The notes under the pieces are model-generated. The model was given only the letters and a program-made list of their open reading frames with translations, made no database searches and had not been told where the DNA came from. The position numbers and the translations under genes were made by a program. A stretch of 64,000 bases of DNA from Rhodospirillales bacterium 70-18. Lineage in GTDB: Bacteria > Pseudomonadota > Alphaproteobacteria > Acetobacterales > Acetobacteraceae. The stretch lies in assembly GCA_001899585.1 (NCBI GenBank), contig MKWE01000053.1, forward strand, positions 157,847 to 221,846. Direction: 5' to 3'. Shown here one piece after another: positions 26,060-34,847 of the stretch (its first letter is position 1; the number at the start of each line of letters is the position of its first letter).

Positions 26060-27559
26060 TCAGCGGGGGCGGGGCAACGCCACGATCGGCTCGCCGCCCG
26101 GCCGGCCGACCACACGATACAGCCGGAACGCCTCCGCCGTCATCCCGTTGCGCGTGCGCACGAGGCCGGGCAGGGGGGTGATGCTGGCCCAGTCGCGCGG
26201 GTCCGGCCGGTCGTCGCGGCGCGCGCTGCGCAGCAGCAGGCCGGGGCGGCCGGCGGTGAGCGGGGTGGCGTCGGGCAGGGCGAACAGCGCCCAGCGGCCA
26301 TCCACCCCCAGCACCGGCAGCGGCGCCGGCAGCAGGCGGGCGAGCAGGGCGGCCTGGCCGTAATTGTCGGCGGCGACATAGGCGGCGCCCTCGCGCCCGG
26401 CCGCCGCCGCCACGCCTTCGGCCAGTGCCGGCCAGCCGCCCAGGCGCAGCAGCGTCGGGTCCAGCCGCAGCGGCAGCGCCAGCGGGGCGAAGGCGGCCTG
26501 CACCCAGACCACCAGGGTGAGCGCCAGGCCGAGTGCCGCCGACGGGTTCAGCCAGCGCCGCCAGCGCGGCGCGCTCGCCAGCGCGGCGGCGGCGATGCTG
26601 GCCTGCGGATACAGCACCGAGGGCCAGTTGGCCTGCACCCGGTCGCCCAGCGCGTGCTGGACGAACACCAGCACCGGCACCACGATCAGCGCCGCCAGCA
26701 GCAGGAAGGCTGGCTCGCGCCAGCGGCGGACGGCCAGCGCGGCCCCGCCGGCGCAGAGCACGAAGATGCCGGGGGTGGCCAGGCCAATCTGGCCGCCGAG
26801 CAACTCGCCGAGGAACTGCGCCGCGCGGGCCGGCTGCCAGTCGGCGGTCCGGCCGCCCTGCTTGGCGAAGCTGGCCCAGCTGTTTGCGGCGTTCCACCAC
26901 AGCACCGGGGCGAACAGCAGCACAGCCAGCACCGCCGCCGCCCAGAACTCCCACCGCGTCAGCCAGCGGCGCAGGGATGGTGCCAGGACCACCCAGGCCA
27001 GCACCGCGGGGGCGAGCAGGCCGGCGGTGTATTTGCTGTCCAGCGCCAGCCCCGAGGCCGCGCCGAATGCCAGCCACCAGCGGCCGTCGCCGCCGGCCTG
27101 CAGCCGGGCCAGCGCCCATAGCGCGAGCGTCCAGAAGAACAGCAGCGGGGTGTCTGGCGTCATGGTCACGCCGCCAATGCCGAACAGCAGCGTGGCGTTC
27201 ATCAGCACGGCGGCCGGCACGCCCAGGCGGCGGCCGGGGAACAGCCGCTCCGCCGCGTCGGCCAGCAGCAGGCTGCCGAACAGGCCAGAGAGCGGGCCGA
27301 GCAGGCGGATGCCGAGGGCGGTGTCGCCGGCGAGCGCGGTGCCGGCGCGGATCCACAGGGCGACCATCGGCGGATGGTCGAAATAGCCGGCGGCCAGGGC
27401 GCGCGACCACACCCAGTAATACGCCTCGTCCGGCGCCAGCGGGGTGAGGGCGGCGACCAGCAGGCGGGCCAGGGTGAGGACGAGGAGGGCGAGGAGGGGC
27501 ATCGGTCGATCCAGGTCGAAAAAGGCACGGCGCGGCCGCAGCCGTCGCGCCGGCGTCAT
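26060..27559 (-). CDS. Glycosyltransferase family 39 (ArnT/PMT-like) membrane protein
   Basis: 499-residue polytopic membrane protein with about ten helices. The first periplasmic loop carries LTPLAPDEAYYWVWSRAL with the acidic residues expected for catalysis, followed by GYFDHPPMVALWI, a hallmark of ArnT-like lipid-phosphate-dependent sugar transferases. VTMTPDTPLLFFWTLALWAL matches the next conserved block. It probably transfers a sugar from an undecaprenyl- or dolichyl-type carrier to an envelope glycan or lipid. First gene of the minus-strand run with the dehydratase and class II aldolase. Confidence 0.87.
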   Translation of the reverse strand: MTPARRLRPRRAFFDLDRPMPLLALLVLTLARLLVAALTPLAPDEAYYWVWSRALAAGYFDHPPMVALWIRAGTALAGDTALGIRLLGPLSGLFGSLLLADAAERLFPGRRLGVPAAVLMNATLLFGIGGVTMTPDTPLLFFWTLALWALARLQAGGDGRWWLAFGAASGLALDSKYTAGLLAPAVLAWVVLAPSLRRWLTRWEFWAAAVLAVLLFAPVLWWNAANSWASFAKQGGRTADWQPARAAQFLGELLGGQIGLATPGIFVLCAGGAALAVRRWREPAFLLLAALIVVPVLVFVQHALGDRVQANWPSVLYPQASIAAAALASAPRWRRWLNPSAALGLALTLVVWVQAAFAPLALPLRLDPTLLRLGGWPALAEGVAAAAGREGAAYVAADNYGQAALLARLLPAPLPVLGVDGRWALFALPDATPLTAGRPGLLLRSARRDDRPDPRDWASITPLPGLVRTRNGMTAEAFRLYRVVGRPGGEPIVALPRPR

Positions 27560-27580
27560 CGTAAGAAAGGTTTAGAACCA

Positions 27581-27650
27581 CATGGAGGCGAGGAGGCGAG
27601 GAGAAGAAAGGGGGAGATTTTGTGTCTCTGCCTTCTTCCCGCCTTCACGA
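27581..27650. repeat. Imperfect inverted repeat, GAGGCGAGGAG type
   Basis: The left arm has two direct copies of GGAGGCGAG, then GAGAAGAAAG; the right arm is CCTTCTTCCCGCCTTCACG, pairing imperfectly. Purine/pyrimidine asymmetry and arm sequence resemble the stronger hairpin at 20537-20608. It lies in the gap between the GT39 and lrp genes. Confidence 0.4.
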
Positions 27651-27721
27651 AACTTTCTTTTTGGGACCAGGGCGTGCCGCCATTCGCCGGCACGCGCTTC
27701 AGCCAAGAAAACGAACGGATT

Positions 27722-27765
27722 TTCAAGGCTTTTGCCTTGAATGGGGTTCAGGGGCAAAGCCCCTG
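27722..27765. repeat. Two hairpins downstream of lrp
   Basis: TTCAAGGC-tttt-GCCTTGAA (27722-27741) and CAGGGGC-aaa-GCCCCTG (27749-27765), both perfect. They lie just beyond the lrp stop codon on the minus strand. The second belongs to the same CAGGGGC/GCCCCTG family as 6631-6649 and the infC terminator. No U-tract follows on either strand. Confidence 0.55.
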
Positions 27766-27778
27766 GCCTTGCCTTGGG

Positions 27779-28258
27779 CTAAAGCGGCACGCCCGCCAGG
27801 CTGCGGCTGGTGCGGATGGTTTGCAGGGTTTGCACGCGGCTGACATGCGGCGCGCCGGTGAGGCGCTGGGTGAGCTGGTTCTCGTGGGCGGTGTCGCGGG
27901 CGACCAGTTTGAGCAGGAAGTCGCCGCCGCCGCGGATCATGTGGCACTCGCGCACCTCGGGCCAGGCGGCGACCAGGGATTCGAAGCCGGAGAGCACCAG
28001 CTCCTTCTGGCTTTCCAGGCCGACGATGGCGAAGAAGGTGATCTCCCAGCCCAACATCTGCGGGTCCGAGTCGGCGTGGTAGCCGCGGATGATGCCGGCC
28101 TCCTCCAGCCGGCGGACGCGACGCAGGCAGGGGGGGGCGGAGATGCCGGCGCGGCGGGCGAGTTCCACGTTGGTCATGCGCCCGTCCTCCTGCAATTCGG
28201 CCAGGATGCGGCGGTCGATGGCGTCCAGTACGGGAATCTCGGCTGGCTGGGGCTTCAT
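27779..28258 (-). CDS. Lrp/AsnC family transcriptional regulator
   Basis: 159 residues. N-terminal winged helix-turn-helix (about 12-60: LDAIDRRILAELQEDGRMTNVELARRAGIS in parts, then PPCLRRVRRLEEAGIIRGY), C-terminal RAM effector-binding domain (VAAWPEVRECHMIRGGGDFLL). These regulators form dimers to octamers and respond to amino acids. It is transcribed divergently from trxB; the shared 186-bp interval has a palindrome that could be its operator. This Lrp-trxB arrangement recurs in alphaproteobacteria. Confidence 0.92.
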   Translation of the reverse strand: MKPQPAEIPVLDAIDRRILAELQEDGRMTNVELARRAGISAPPCLRRVRRLEEAGIIRGYHADSDPQMLGWEITFFAIVGLESQKELVLSGFESLVAAWPEVRECHMIRGGGDFLLKLVARDTAHENQLTQRLTGAPHVSRVQTLQTIRTSRSLAGVPL

Positions 28259-28337
28259 GCTGTCTCGGTTACCCTTTGGTCGGTCGGCGCGCGGCGGGTG
28301 GCCCGCCGGAACATGTTGCTGTGGAGGCTGGTGTAGC

Positions 28338-28350
28338 GCAATATTATTGC
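28338..28350. promoter_or_regulatory. Palindrome in the lrp/trxB divergent promoter region
   Basis: GCAATATTATTGC, perfect with 5-bp arms, and embedded in GCGCAATATTATTGCAC. It is the most AT-rich symmetric site between the two divergent starts (80 bp from lrp, 95 bp from trxB). AT-rich palindromes of this size are typical of Lrp/AsnC operators, so autoregulation is plausible; this is inference. Confidence 0.45.
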
Positions 28351-28444
28351 ACGGATATGGCCGGGCAAGGATAAGTTCGGTGCTTGCTTGTCCCGCGATA
28401 CGAAGGACCAATATCCTGGGACTGCACGAAACGGAACCACCCCC

Positions 28445-29413
28445 ATGCCCGAAGCCCACCACATCCGCGTTCTTGTCATCGGCGCCGGCCCGGCCGGCTA
28501 CACGGCGGCGATCTATGCCGCCCGCGCGGGGCTGTCGCCGATGCTGGTGGCCGGGATGCAGCCGGGCGGGCAGCTGATGATCACCACCGACGTGGAGAAC
28601 TATCCCGGCTTCGCCGAGACGGTCCAGGGGCCGTGGCTGATGGAGCAGATGCAGCAGCAGGCCGAGCATGTGGGCACGCGCGTCGTGCATGACCTGATCA
28701 CCGCGGTGGATTTCAGCCGCCGGCCGTTCGTCTGCCAGGGCGACTCGGGGGACAGCTATATCGCCGATGCGGTGATCATCGCCACCGGGGCGCAGGCGCG
28801 CTGGCTGGGGCTGGAGTCGGAGCAGCGGCTGCAGGGGGCCGGCGTGTCGGCCTGCGCCACCTGCGACGGGTTCTTTTTCCGCGGCAAGCGGGTGGCGGTG
28901 GTGGGCGGCGGCAATACCGCGGTGGAGGAGGCGTTGTACCTCACCCACCACGCCAGCCACGTGACGCTGATCCATCGCCGCGACTCGCTGCGGGCGGAGA
29001 AGATCCTGCAGCAGCGGCTGTTCGCCAACCCGAAGATCAGCGTGGTGTGGAACGCCGCGGTGGAGGAGATCACCGCCGGCACCGCGCCGCCGACGGTGAC
29101 CGGGGTGCGGCTGCGCGACACGGTGACCGGGGCGGCCAGCACGCTGGCGGTGGACGGGGTGTTCGTGGCGATCGGGCATTCGCCGACCACGGCGGTGTTC
29201 CGCGGCCAGGTGGCGCTGGACGCCGAGGGCTATGTGGTGACGCCGCCCGGGGGCACCCGCACCTCGGTGCCCGGAGTGTTCGCGGCGGGCGATGTTCAAG
29301 ACAAAGTGTGGCGCCAGGCAGTTACCGCGGCAGGAACAGGTTGCATGGCGGCGCTGGAAGTCGAAAAGTGGCTGGCTGAGCATGGCGCCGAGTCGGCGCT
29401 GGCGGCAGAATAA
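28445..29413 (+). CDS. trxB: Thioredoxin-disulfide reductase
   Basis: 322-residue FAD/NADPH enzyme that reduces thioredoxin. N-terminal FAD-binding VIGAGPAGYTAAIYAARAG, PGGQLMITTDVENYPGF, redox pair in ACATCDGFFF, NADPH-binding VVGGGNTAVEEALYL, and the C-terminal FAD motif GVFAAGDVQDKVWRQAVTA. ATG 28445 gives the normal N-terminus. A LysR-type gene follows 95 bp downstream. Confidence 0.96.
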   Translation: MPEAHHIRVLVIGAGPAGYTAAIYAARAGLSPMLVAGMQPGGQLMITTDVENYPGFAETVQGPWLMEQMQQQAEHVGTRVVHDLITAVDFSRRPFVCQGDSGDSYIADAVIIATGAQARWLGLESEQRLQGAGVSACATCDGFFFRGKRVAVVGGGNTAVEEALYLTHHASHVTLIHRRDSLRAEKILQQRLFANPKISVVWNAAVEEITAGTAPPTVTGVRLRDTVTGAASTLAVDGVFVAIGHSPTTAVFRGQVALDAEGYVVTPPGGTRTSVPGVFAAGDVQDKVWRQAVTAAGTGCMAALEVEKWLAEHGAESALAAE

Positions 29414-29508
29414 CGATCGGGGGCGGCCGGATGTTTACCGTGCCGCCGGATGGGACGCTTCATGGAGCCGACCCGGGACGAAGCCGGGTGGCAGGGGATG
29501 GCTGAAAG

Positions 29509-30393
29509 ATGGACTGGGACAAGCTGCGCGTCTTCCACGCGGTGGCCGAGGCAGGCAGCTTCACGCATGCCGGCGACACGCTCAACCTGAGCCAATCGGC
29601 GGTATCCCGCCAGATTTCGGCGCTGGAGGAGGCACTGCAGGTGCCGCTGTTCCATCGCCATGCGCGCGGGTTGATCCTGACCGAGCAGGGCGAGAGCCTG
29701 AACCGGACGGTGCGCGAGGTGTTCGCCAAGCTGGCGATGACCGAGGCGTTGCTGACCGAGAGCAAGGAGAAGCCGGCCGGGCGGCTGAAGGTGACCACGA
29801 CGGTGGGCTTCGGCTCCTCGTGGCTGGCGCCGCGGTTGCAGCAGTTCCTGGAGCAGTACCCGGATGTCACCATGCAGCTGCTGCTGGATGACACCGACCT
29901 GGACCTGGCGATGCGCGAGGCCGACGTGGCGATTCGCATGCACACGCCCAAGCAGCCGGACCTGGTGCAGCGGCACCTGATGTCGATCGAGTGGCATGTC
30001 TGCGCCTCGCCCGAATACCTGAAGAAGCACGGCACGCCGAAGACCGCCGAGGAGCTGGACAACCACAGGCTGATACTGTTCGGCGAGCATCATCCGCCGG
30101 TGGCCGACATCAACTGGCTGGCCGAGGCCGGGCGGCGGGCGGGCAACCCGCGGCGAGCGGTGCTGGACGTGAACTCGCTGCGGGCGATGCTGGCGGCGGT
30201 GAAGACCGGGCTGGGGATTGCCGCCGTGCCCGATTACATGCACGCCGAGACCGAGGGGCTGGTGCAGATCCTGCCGGAGCTGAAGGCGCCGAAGGTGGAC
30301 GTGTTCTTCGTGTATCCCGAGGAGCTGCGCAACTCCAAGCGCGTGGCGGTGTTCCGCGACTTCCTGCTGGCGCAGCTCGCCCAGCGGGGCTGA
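29509..30393 (+). CDS. LysR family transcriptional regulator
   Basis: 294 residues. N-terminal winged helix-turn-helix (WDKLRVFHAVAEAGSFTHAG, LSQSAVSRQISALEEAL, PLFHRHARGLILTEQGE), then the periplasmic-binding-like effector domain (KVTTTVGFGSSWLAPRLQQF; VAIRMHTPKQPDLVQRHL). It lies after trxB in the same direction, a conserved alphaproteobacterial order. The target and effector are unknown; many LysR proteins near redox genes sense oxidative stress. Confidence 0.92.
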   Translation: MDWDKLRVFHAVAEAGSFTHAGDTLNLSQSAVSRQISALEEALQVPLFHRHARGLILTEQGESLNRTVREVFAKLAMTEALLTESKEKPAGRLKVTTTVGFGSSWLAPRLQQFLEQYPDVTMQLLLDDTDLDLAMREADVAIRMHTPKQPDLVQRHLMSIEWHVCASPEYLKKHGTPKTAEELDNHRLILFGEHHPPVADINWLAEAGRRAGNPRRAVLDVNSLRAMLAAVKTGLGIAAVPDYMHAETEGLVQILPELKAPKVDVFFVYPEELRNSKRVAVFRDFLLAQLAQRG

Positions 30394-30473
30394 GGCGCGC
30401 CGGCCTGGCTACCTGCCGCATGGGGTGGCGGCGGGGCTTCGGCTGGCGCCGCGTGCCCAGAGGATATGGGGGT

Positions 30474-30511
30474 CGAGCCCCGGGACCTCGAATTCGAGGT
30501 TCCGGGGCTCG
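30474..30511. repeat. 38-bp near-perfect palindrome centred on GAATTC
   Basis: Left arm CGAGCCCCGGGACCTCGAA, right arm TTCGAGGTTCCGGGGCTCG; only one position pair (G opposite T, which is a wobble in RNA) breaks the symmetry. It lies 80 bp after the lysR stop codon. There is no loop in the DNA symmetry, so as RNA it would make a very stable hairpin that could end the trxB-lysR transcript; as DNA it could extrude as a cruciform. Confidence 0.75.
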
Positions 30512-30764
30512 GCCCTTGTTTGCTTGAGGGTCGGGTGGGCCGGGGCGGCGCTTTGCCATGCCGTCTGCCCCGGGCATCCATGCCGCGGCCCCTTCACGCA
30601 GTGGTGATTGCAATGGTTTTTCACATAATGCCGTTTAACATCATGTGTTTGACGGTATTTTTGCGCGTGGGATGTGACGTGAGTTGCGCGACCGACATGG
30701 CAGCGTTGGCCGATTCAGGCTGGCCCTCCGCCGCATCGCAGCATATTTAAGCGCCATCGGATAC

Positions 30765-30938
30765 GGCGCTGCCGGCCGATGGGCGAGGCTCCCGAAAGGG
30801 TCCTGGCCCGGCAAGCGGAAGCGGCGCCAGCGTTCCCGTCCTTGTGGCGGGAAAAGGGGTCTTCGACTCCTTCGTCTCCCAGACGTGAAGCCTCCCTGTA
30901 CCCTTGCCCCCCGGTGAAAGCCGGGGGGCTTTCTTTTT
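30765..30938 (+). ncRNA. Candidate free-standing structured RNA
   Basis: A nested structure can be drawn by hand. Closing stem GGCGCTGC (30765-30772) pairs with GCGGCGCC (30821-30828), 8 bp including one U-G. Inside it are GGGC/GCCC (30781-30784 with 30806-30809), AGG/CCT and CCC-GAAA-GGG (30791-30800) with a GNRA tetraloop. Next come hairpin TTCCCG/CGGGAA (30833-30853) and hairpin CGTCT-ccc-AGACG (30873-30885), then a strong intrinsic terminator. No reading frame with a plausible start precedes the terminator. Tested by eye against 4.5S RNA, RNase P and tmRNA without finding their conserved motifs. 6S RNA is compatible in size but unproven. The 5' end is not known. Confidence 0.45.
30906..30938 (+). 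terminator. Intrinsic terminator at the end of the RNA candidate
   Basis: CCCCCCGG-tgaaag-CCGGGGGG stem (30907-30928) followed by CTTTCTTTTT. It is oriented for plus-strand transcription, yet the nearest plus-strand protein gene ends over 500 bp upstream, which is the main reason to suspect an independent non-coding transcript. Confidence 0.85.
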
Positions 30939-30995
30939 GCGTGGTCGCGAGGACAGTGGTCGCTGGCCGGCCGGGGCGCGGGCAAGCACTGCGCA

Positions 30996-31026
30996 AACAA
31001 CAAAACGCCCGGCATGAGGCCGGGCG
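30996..31026 (-). terminator. Intrinsic terminator of tRNA-Arg
   Basis: On the minus strand: stem CGCCCGGC / GCCGGGCG (31019-31026 with 31006-31013) followed by TTTTGTTGTT. It begins 30 bases past the CCA end of the tRNA gene. Confidence 0.8.
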
Positions 31027-31055
31027 TTGCAACTCAAGGTATCCGATAGAGGAAC

Positions 31056-31132
31056 TGGCGCACCCGGAAGGACTCGAACCTCCAACCCCCAGATTCGTAG
31101 TCTGGTGCTCTATCCAATTGAGCTACGGGTGC
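31056..31132 (-). tRNA. tRNA-Arg (anticodon ACG), CCA encoded
   Basis: Reading the minus strand from 31132: acceptor GCACCCG, D-arm GCTCAATTGGATAGAGC, anticodon stem CCAGA / TCTGG with loop CTACGAA (anticodon ACG), T-arm GGAGGTTCGAGTCCT, acceptor CGGGTGC, discriminator G and a gene-encoded CCA. 77 nucleotides. The A34 would be edited to inosine by TadA to read CGN codons. Own terminator downstream; leuB lies upstream on the same strand. Confidence 0.97.
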
Positions 31133-31181
31133 AACCGAGATCGGCGGTGTAACCGAACCGCCGACAGGCTGCAAGACCAAT

Positions 31182-32294
31182 TCAGCCGGCGAGCTTGTCC
31201 ATCTCACGCAATACAGCTTCGCCCATAACGTGGGTCCCGACCTTGGCGCAGCCGGGCGCCATGACGTCCGCCGTGCGCAGGCCGCTGGCCAGCACGTTGG
31301 TGCAGGCGCGTTCGATCAGGGCCGCATCCTCGTCCATATCGAAGGAGTAGCGCAGCAGCATGGCGAAGCTCAGCATCTGCGCCATCGGGTTGGCGATGCC
31401 CTTGCCGGCGATGTCCGGCGCGCTGCCGTGGATGGGCTCGTAGAGGGCGTGGCGGCGGCCGGAGGCATCCGGCGCGCCCAGGGTGGCCGAGGGCAGCATG
31501 CCCAGCGAGCCGGTGAGCATGGAGGCCAGGTCGGAAAGGATGTCGCCGAACAGGTTGGTGGTGACGATCACGTCGAACTGGCGCGGGTTGCGGACGAGCT
31601 GCATGGCGCAGTTGTCGGCATACATGTGGCTCAGCTCGACATCGGCATATTCGGCCTTGTGCAGGGCCGCGACGGTCTGGCGCCACAGCAGGCCGCTTTC
31701 CATCACGTTGGCCTTCTCGACGCTGCAGACGCGGTTCTGGCGCTTGCGGGCGAGGTCGAAGGCCACGCGGGCGACGCGCTCGATCTCGGGCGTGGTGTAG
31801 ACCTCGGTGTTGACGCCGCGCTTGCTGCCGTCGGGCAGGGTTTCCACGCCGCGCGGCTCGCCGAAATAGATACCGCCGGTGCTCTCGCGCACGATCATGA
31901 GGTCGAGCCCGCGCACCACCTCGGGCTTCAGCGTGCTGGCGTCCACCAGCGGGTCCAGCACGATGGCCGGGCGCAGGTTGGCGAACAGGCCAAGCTCGCG
32001 GCGCAGGGTGAGGATGGAGATTTCCGGCCGGTTGTCGAAGCCCAGCGTGTCCCATTTCGGACCGCCGACGGAGCCGAACAGCACCGCGTCGGCGGCCTTG
32101 GCGCGGGCGACCGTCTCGGGAGTGATGGCGACGCCGCGGGCGTCGATGCTGGCACCGCCGACCAGGTCCTCGTCGATGTCGAAGCTGGCGCGGCGCTTGC
32201 GGTCCATCCAGTCGATGACGTTGATGACTTCGCGCATCACCTCGGGGCCCACACCGTCGCCCGGCAGGACCAGCAGCTTCTTGTTGGCGCTCAT
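31182..32294 (-). CDS. leuB: 3-isopropylmalate dehydrogenase
   Basis: Oxidises and decarboxylates 3-isopropylmalate in leucine synthesis, using NAD. 370 residues: N-terminal [43 protein letters not shown], the [18 protein letters not shown] metal/substrate block, and [23 protein letters not shown]. Start MSANKKLL at 32294 follows the family; the longer frame overlaps leuD. Last gene of the leuC-leuD-leuB run (13 bp after leuD). Confidence 0.97.
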   Translation of the reverse strand: MSANKKLLVLPGDGVGPEVMREVINVIDWMDRKRRASFDIDEDLVGGASIDARGVAITPETVARAKAADAVLFGSVGGPKWDTLGFDNRPEISILTLRRELGLFANLRPAIVLDPLVDASTLKPEVVRGLDLMIVRESTGGIYFGEPRGVETLPDGSKRGVNTEVYTTPEIERVARVAFDLARKRQNRVCSVEKANVMESGLLWRQTVAALHKAEYADVELSHMYADNCAMQLVRNPRQFDVIVTTNLFGDILSDLASMLTGSLGMLPSATLGAPDASGRRHALYEPIHGSAPDIAGKGIANPMAQMLSFAMLLRYSFDMDEDAALIERACTNVLASGLRTADVMAPGCAKVGTHVMGEAVLREMDKLAG

Positions 32295-32307
32295 TGCTTC
32301 CTCGCGC

Positions 32308-32931
32308 TCAGCCGACCGTGATCGCCGGCATCCAGGATTTCTCGCTGTGCTGCTTCGCCTCGTAGGCATCGATGCTCGGGGCGTGCTGCAGCGTCTGGCC
32401 GATATCGTCCAGGCCGTTCAGCAGCAGGTGCTTGCGGAACGGGTCGATCTCGAAGTGGATCTTCTCGCCGTTCGGGCGCACCACGACCTGCTCGGCGAGA
32501 TCAATGGTGATGCGCGCGTTGTCGCCCTGGCGCGCGTCCTCGATGAGCTGGTCGCAGATGGCGCGGGGCAGGCGGATCGGCAGGATGCCGTTCTTGAAGG
32601 TGTTGGTGTGGAAGATGTCGGCGAAATCCGGCGCGATGACGCAGCGTATGCCGAAATCCAGCAGCGCCCAGGGAGCGTGCTCGCGCGAGGAGCCGCAGCC
32701 GAAATTCTCGTGCGCGATCAGGATCTGGGCGTGGCGGTAGGGCGCCTGGTTGAGCACGAAATCCGGGCGCTCGTGGCCCTCGGCGTCGTAGCGCAGCGTG
32801 TCGAACAGGTGCACGCCCAGGCCGGTGCGCTTGATGGTCTTGAGGAAGCGGGCCGGGATGATCTTGTCGGTGTCGACATTGGCGATCGGCAGCGGTGCGG
32901 CGACGCCGGTCAGCGTGGTGAACTTGTCCAT
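32308..32931 (-). CDS. leuD: 3-isopropylmalate dehydratase small subunit
   Basis: With LeuC isomerises 2- to 3-isopropylmalate. 207 residues, normal length. Signature pieces: [50 protein letters not shown], and [20 protein letters not shown] 32931 shares one base with the leuC stop (TGATG), indicating coupled translation of the two subunits. Confidence 0.97.
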   Translation of the reverse strand: MDKFTTLTGVAAPLPIANVDTDKIIPARFLKTIKRTGLGVHLFDTLRYDAEGHERPDFVLNQAPYRHAQILIAHENFGCGSSREHAPWALLDFGIRCVIAPDFADIFHTNTFKNGILPIRLPRAICDQLIEDARQGDNARITIDLAEQVVVRPNGEKIHFEIDPFRKHLLLNGLDDIGQTLQHAPSIDAYEAKQHSEKSWMPAITVG

Positions 32932-34343
32932 CAGCCCAACTCCCTCACGTCGACCAGGTGCCCGGTGACGGCCGCGGCGGCGGCCATGGCGGGGGAGACG
33001 AGGTGGGTGCGCCCGCCCGGGCCCTGCCGGCCCTCGAAATTGCGGTTGGAGGTGCTGGCGCTGCGCTGGCCCGGGGTGAGCTTGTCCGGGTTCATGCCCA
33101 GGCACATCGAGCAGCCTGGTTCGCGCCATTCGAAGCCGGCGTCGAGCAGGATGCGGTCCAGCCCCTCGGCCTCGGCCTGCAGCTTGACGATGCCGGAGCC
33201 GGGGACGACCAGGGCGCGCACGCCGGGGGCGACCTTGCGGCCGTGGGCGATGGCGGCGGCGGCGCGGATGTCCTCGATGCGGCCATTGGTGCAGGAGCCG
33301 ATGAACACCACGTCGATCGCGAGGTCGGTCATCTTCTGGCCAGGCGTCAGCGCCATGTATTCGACCATGCGCTGAAGCTGGGCGCGCTTGGCCTCGTCGG
33401 GCTCGGCGGCGGGGTTGGGGACGGTGGCGGTCACCGGCACCACGGCCTCGGGGTTGGTGCCCCAGGTGACCATGGGCGCGATTTCGGCGGCGTTCATCAC
33501 CACGGTGGTATCGTAGGCGGCACCGGGGTCGGTGGGCAGGGTGCGCCACCAGGCGATGGCACGGTCCAGCGCCTCGCCCTTGGGGGCGTAGGGCTTGCCG
33601 CGCACATAGGCGAAGGTGGTCTCGTCGGGCGCGATCATGCCGGCGCGGGCGCCGGCCTCGATGGACATGTTGCACACTGTCATGCGCCCGGCCATGTCCA
33701 GCGCGCGGATCGCCTCGCCGGCGAACTCGATGACGTGGCCGGTGCCGCCGGCGGTGCCGATGCGGCCGATGATGGCCAGCACGAGGTCTTTCGCGGTCAC
33801 GCCCGGCGGCAGCAGGCCGTCCACGCGCACCAGCATGTTCCTGGCCGGCTTCTGCAGCAGCGTCTGGGTGGCCAGCACGTGCTCCACCTCCGACGTGCCG
33901 ATGCCGAAGGCCAGCGAGCCCATGGCGCCGTGGGTGGAGGTGTGGCTGTCGCCGCAGACGATGGTCATGCCGGGCAGCGAGATGCCTTGTTCCGGCCCGA
34001 TGATGTGCACGATGCCCTGCTGCGGGCTCAGTACCGGGAAGTAGGGCACGCCGAACTCGGCGACGTTGCGCTCCAGGGTTTCCACCTGGATGCGGCTGTC
34101 CTCCTCCTTGATGCCGGCGCGGCGGTCGGAGGTGGCGATGTTGTGGTCGGCCACCGCGATGGTGGCGTCCGGCCGGCGCACGCGGCGGCCGGCCAGCTTC
34201 AGCCCCTCGAACGCCTGCGGGCTGGTGACCTCGTGCACGAGGTGGCGGTCGATGTAGAGAACGCAGGTGCCGTCCGGAAGCTGCTCGACGACATGGGCGT
34301 CCCACACCTTGTCGAACAGCGTTTTCGGTTTTGTGTCGGCCAT
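32931..34343 (-). CDS. leuC: 3-isopropylmalate dehydratase large subunit
   Basis: Aconitase-superfamily subunit holding the [4Fe-4S] cluster. 470 residues: [55 protein letters not shown], cluster cysteines in [12 protein letters not shown] and in GCSMCLGMN, and the C-terminal [20 protein letters not shown] (shown in parts). Start MADTKPKT at 34343 is preferred over the longer frame from 34376. GAGGGGGAAAG lies upstream. It follows rplS by about 100 bp. Confidence 0.97.
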   Translation of the reverse strand: MADTKPKTLFDKVWDAHVVEQLPDGTCVLYIDRHLVHEVTSPQAFEGLKLAGRRVRRPDATIAVADHNIATSDRRAGIKEEDSRIQVETLERNVAEFGVPYFPVLSPQQGIVHIIGPEQGISLPGMTIVCGDSHTSTHGAMGSLAFGIGTSEVEHVLATQTLLQKPARNMLVRVDGLLPPGVTAKDLVLAIIGRIGTAGGTGHVIEFAGEAIRALDMAGRMTVCNMSIEAGARAGMIAPDETTFAYVRGKPYAPKGEALDRAIAWWRTLPTDPGAAYDTTVVMNAAEIAPMVTWGTNPEAVVPVTATVPNPAAEPDEAKRAQLQRMVEYMALTPGQKMTDLAIDVVFIGSCTNGRIEDIRAAAAIAHGRKVAPGVRALVVPGSGIVKLQAEAEGLDRILLDAGFEWREPGCSMCLGMNPDKLTPGQRSASTSNRNFEGRQGPGGRTHLVSPAMAAAAAVTGHLVDVRELG

Positions 34344-34448
34344 TGCGTTCTTTCCCCCTCTTTCGGTAGCAGCCATGGCCTGCTCAGCCGCGAAATCCGC
34401 CGCGCCGGGCGGCGCGACTTCGCGGGAGGGCCACCAGGCCGCCGAGTG

Positions 34449-34820
34449 CTACTCGGCGGTGTCGCGCGCGCGCTCGGCGATGCGGGCGGACTTGCCGCTG
34501 CGGCCGCGCAGGTAATACAGCTTGGCGCGGCGCACATCACCGCGGCGGACCACGGTGATCTCGGCGATGGTGGGCGCATATAGCGCGAACACGCGCTCCA
34601 CGCCCTCGCCGTAGCTGATCTTGCGCACGGTGAAGTTGCTGTTCAGGCCCTTGTTGGAGCGGGCGATGCACACGCCCTCGAAGTTCTGCACGCGGGTGCG
34701 CTCGCCCTCGACCACCTTCACGGCCACGCGCACGGTGTCGCCGGCGATGAAGGTCGGCACGGCGCGGTCGGCGGTGAGGCGGGCGATCTGCTCGGCTTCG
34801 TATTGCTGGATGATGTTCAT
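34449..34820 (-). CDS. rplS: 50S ribosomal protein L19
   Basis: Large-subunit protein at the interface with 30S. 123 residues: [55 protein letters not shown] (the L19 signature), [40 protein letters not shown]. Last gene of the rpsP-rimM-trmD-rplS operon, 28 bp after trmD. Confidence 0.97.
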   Translation of the reverse strand: MNIIQQYEAEQIARLTADRAVPTFIAGDTVRVAVKVVEGERTRVQNFEGVCIARSNKGLNSNFTVRKISYGEGVERVFALYAPTIAEITVVRRGDVRRAKLYYLRGRSGKSARIAERARDTAE

Positions 34821-34847
34821 CGTGGTGGTCCTCTTGTCTCGGTTTCT

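Larger units (their letters stand above)
30394..31055. other. Non-coding interval between lysR and tRNA-Arg
   Basis: About 660 bases with no credible gene; the open frames across it are GC-driven shadows. It holds a 38-bp palindrome (30474-30511), an AT-rich stretch (about 30605-30662) that may include promoters, a candidate structured RNA (30765-30938) with an intrinsic terminator, and the tRNA-Arg terminator on the minus strand (30996-31026). Confidence 0.7.

Noticed and set aside
30765..30938. Assignment of the RNA candidate to 4.5S RNA, RNase P RNA or tmRNA
   Set aside because: The GGAAGG/AGCAGC loop of 4.5S, the RNase P universally conserved blocks and any tag-coding sequence were not found by eye.
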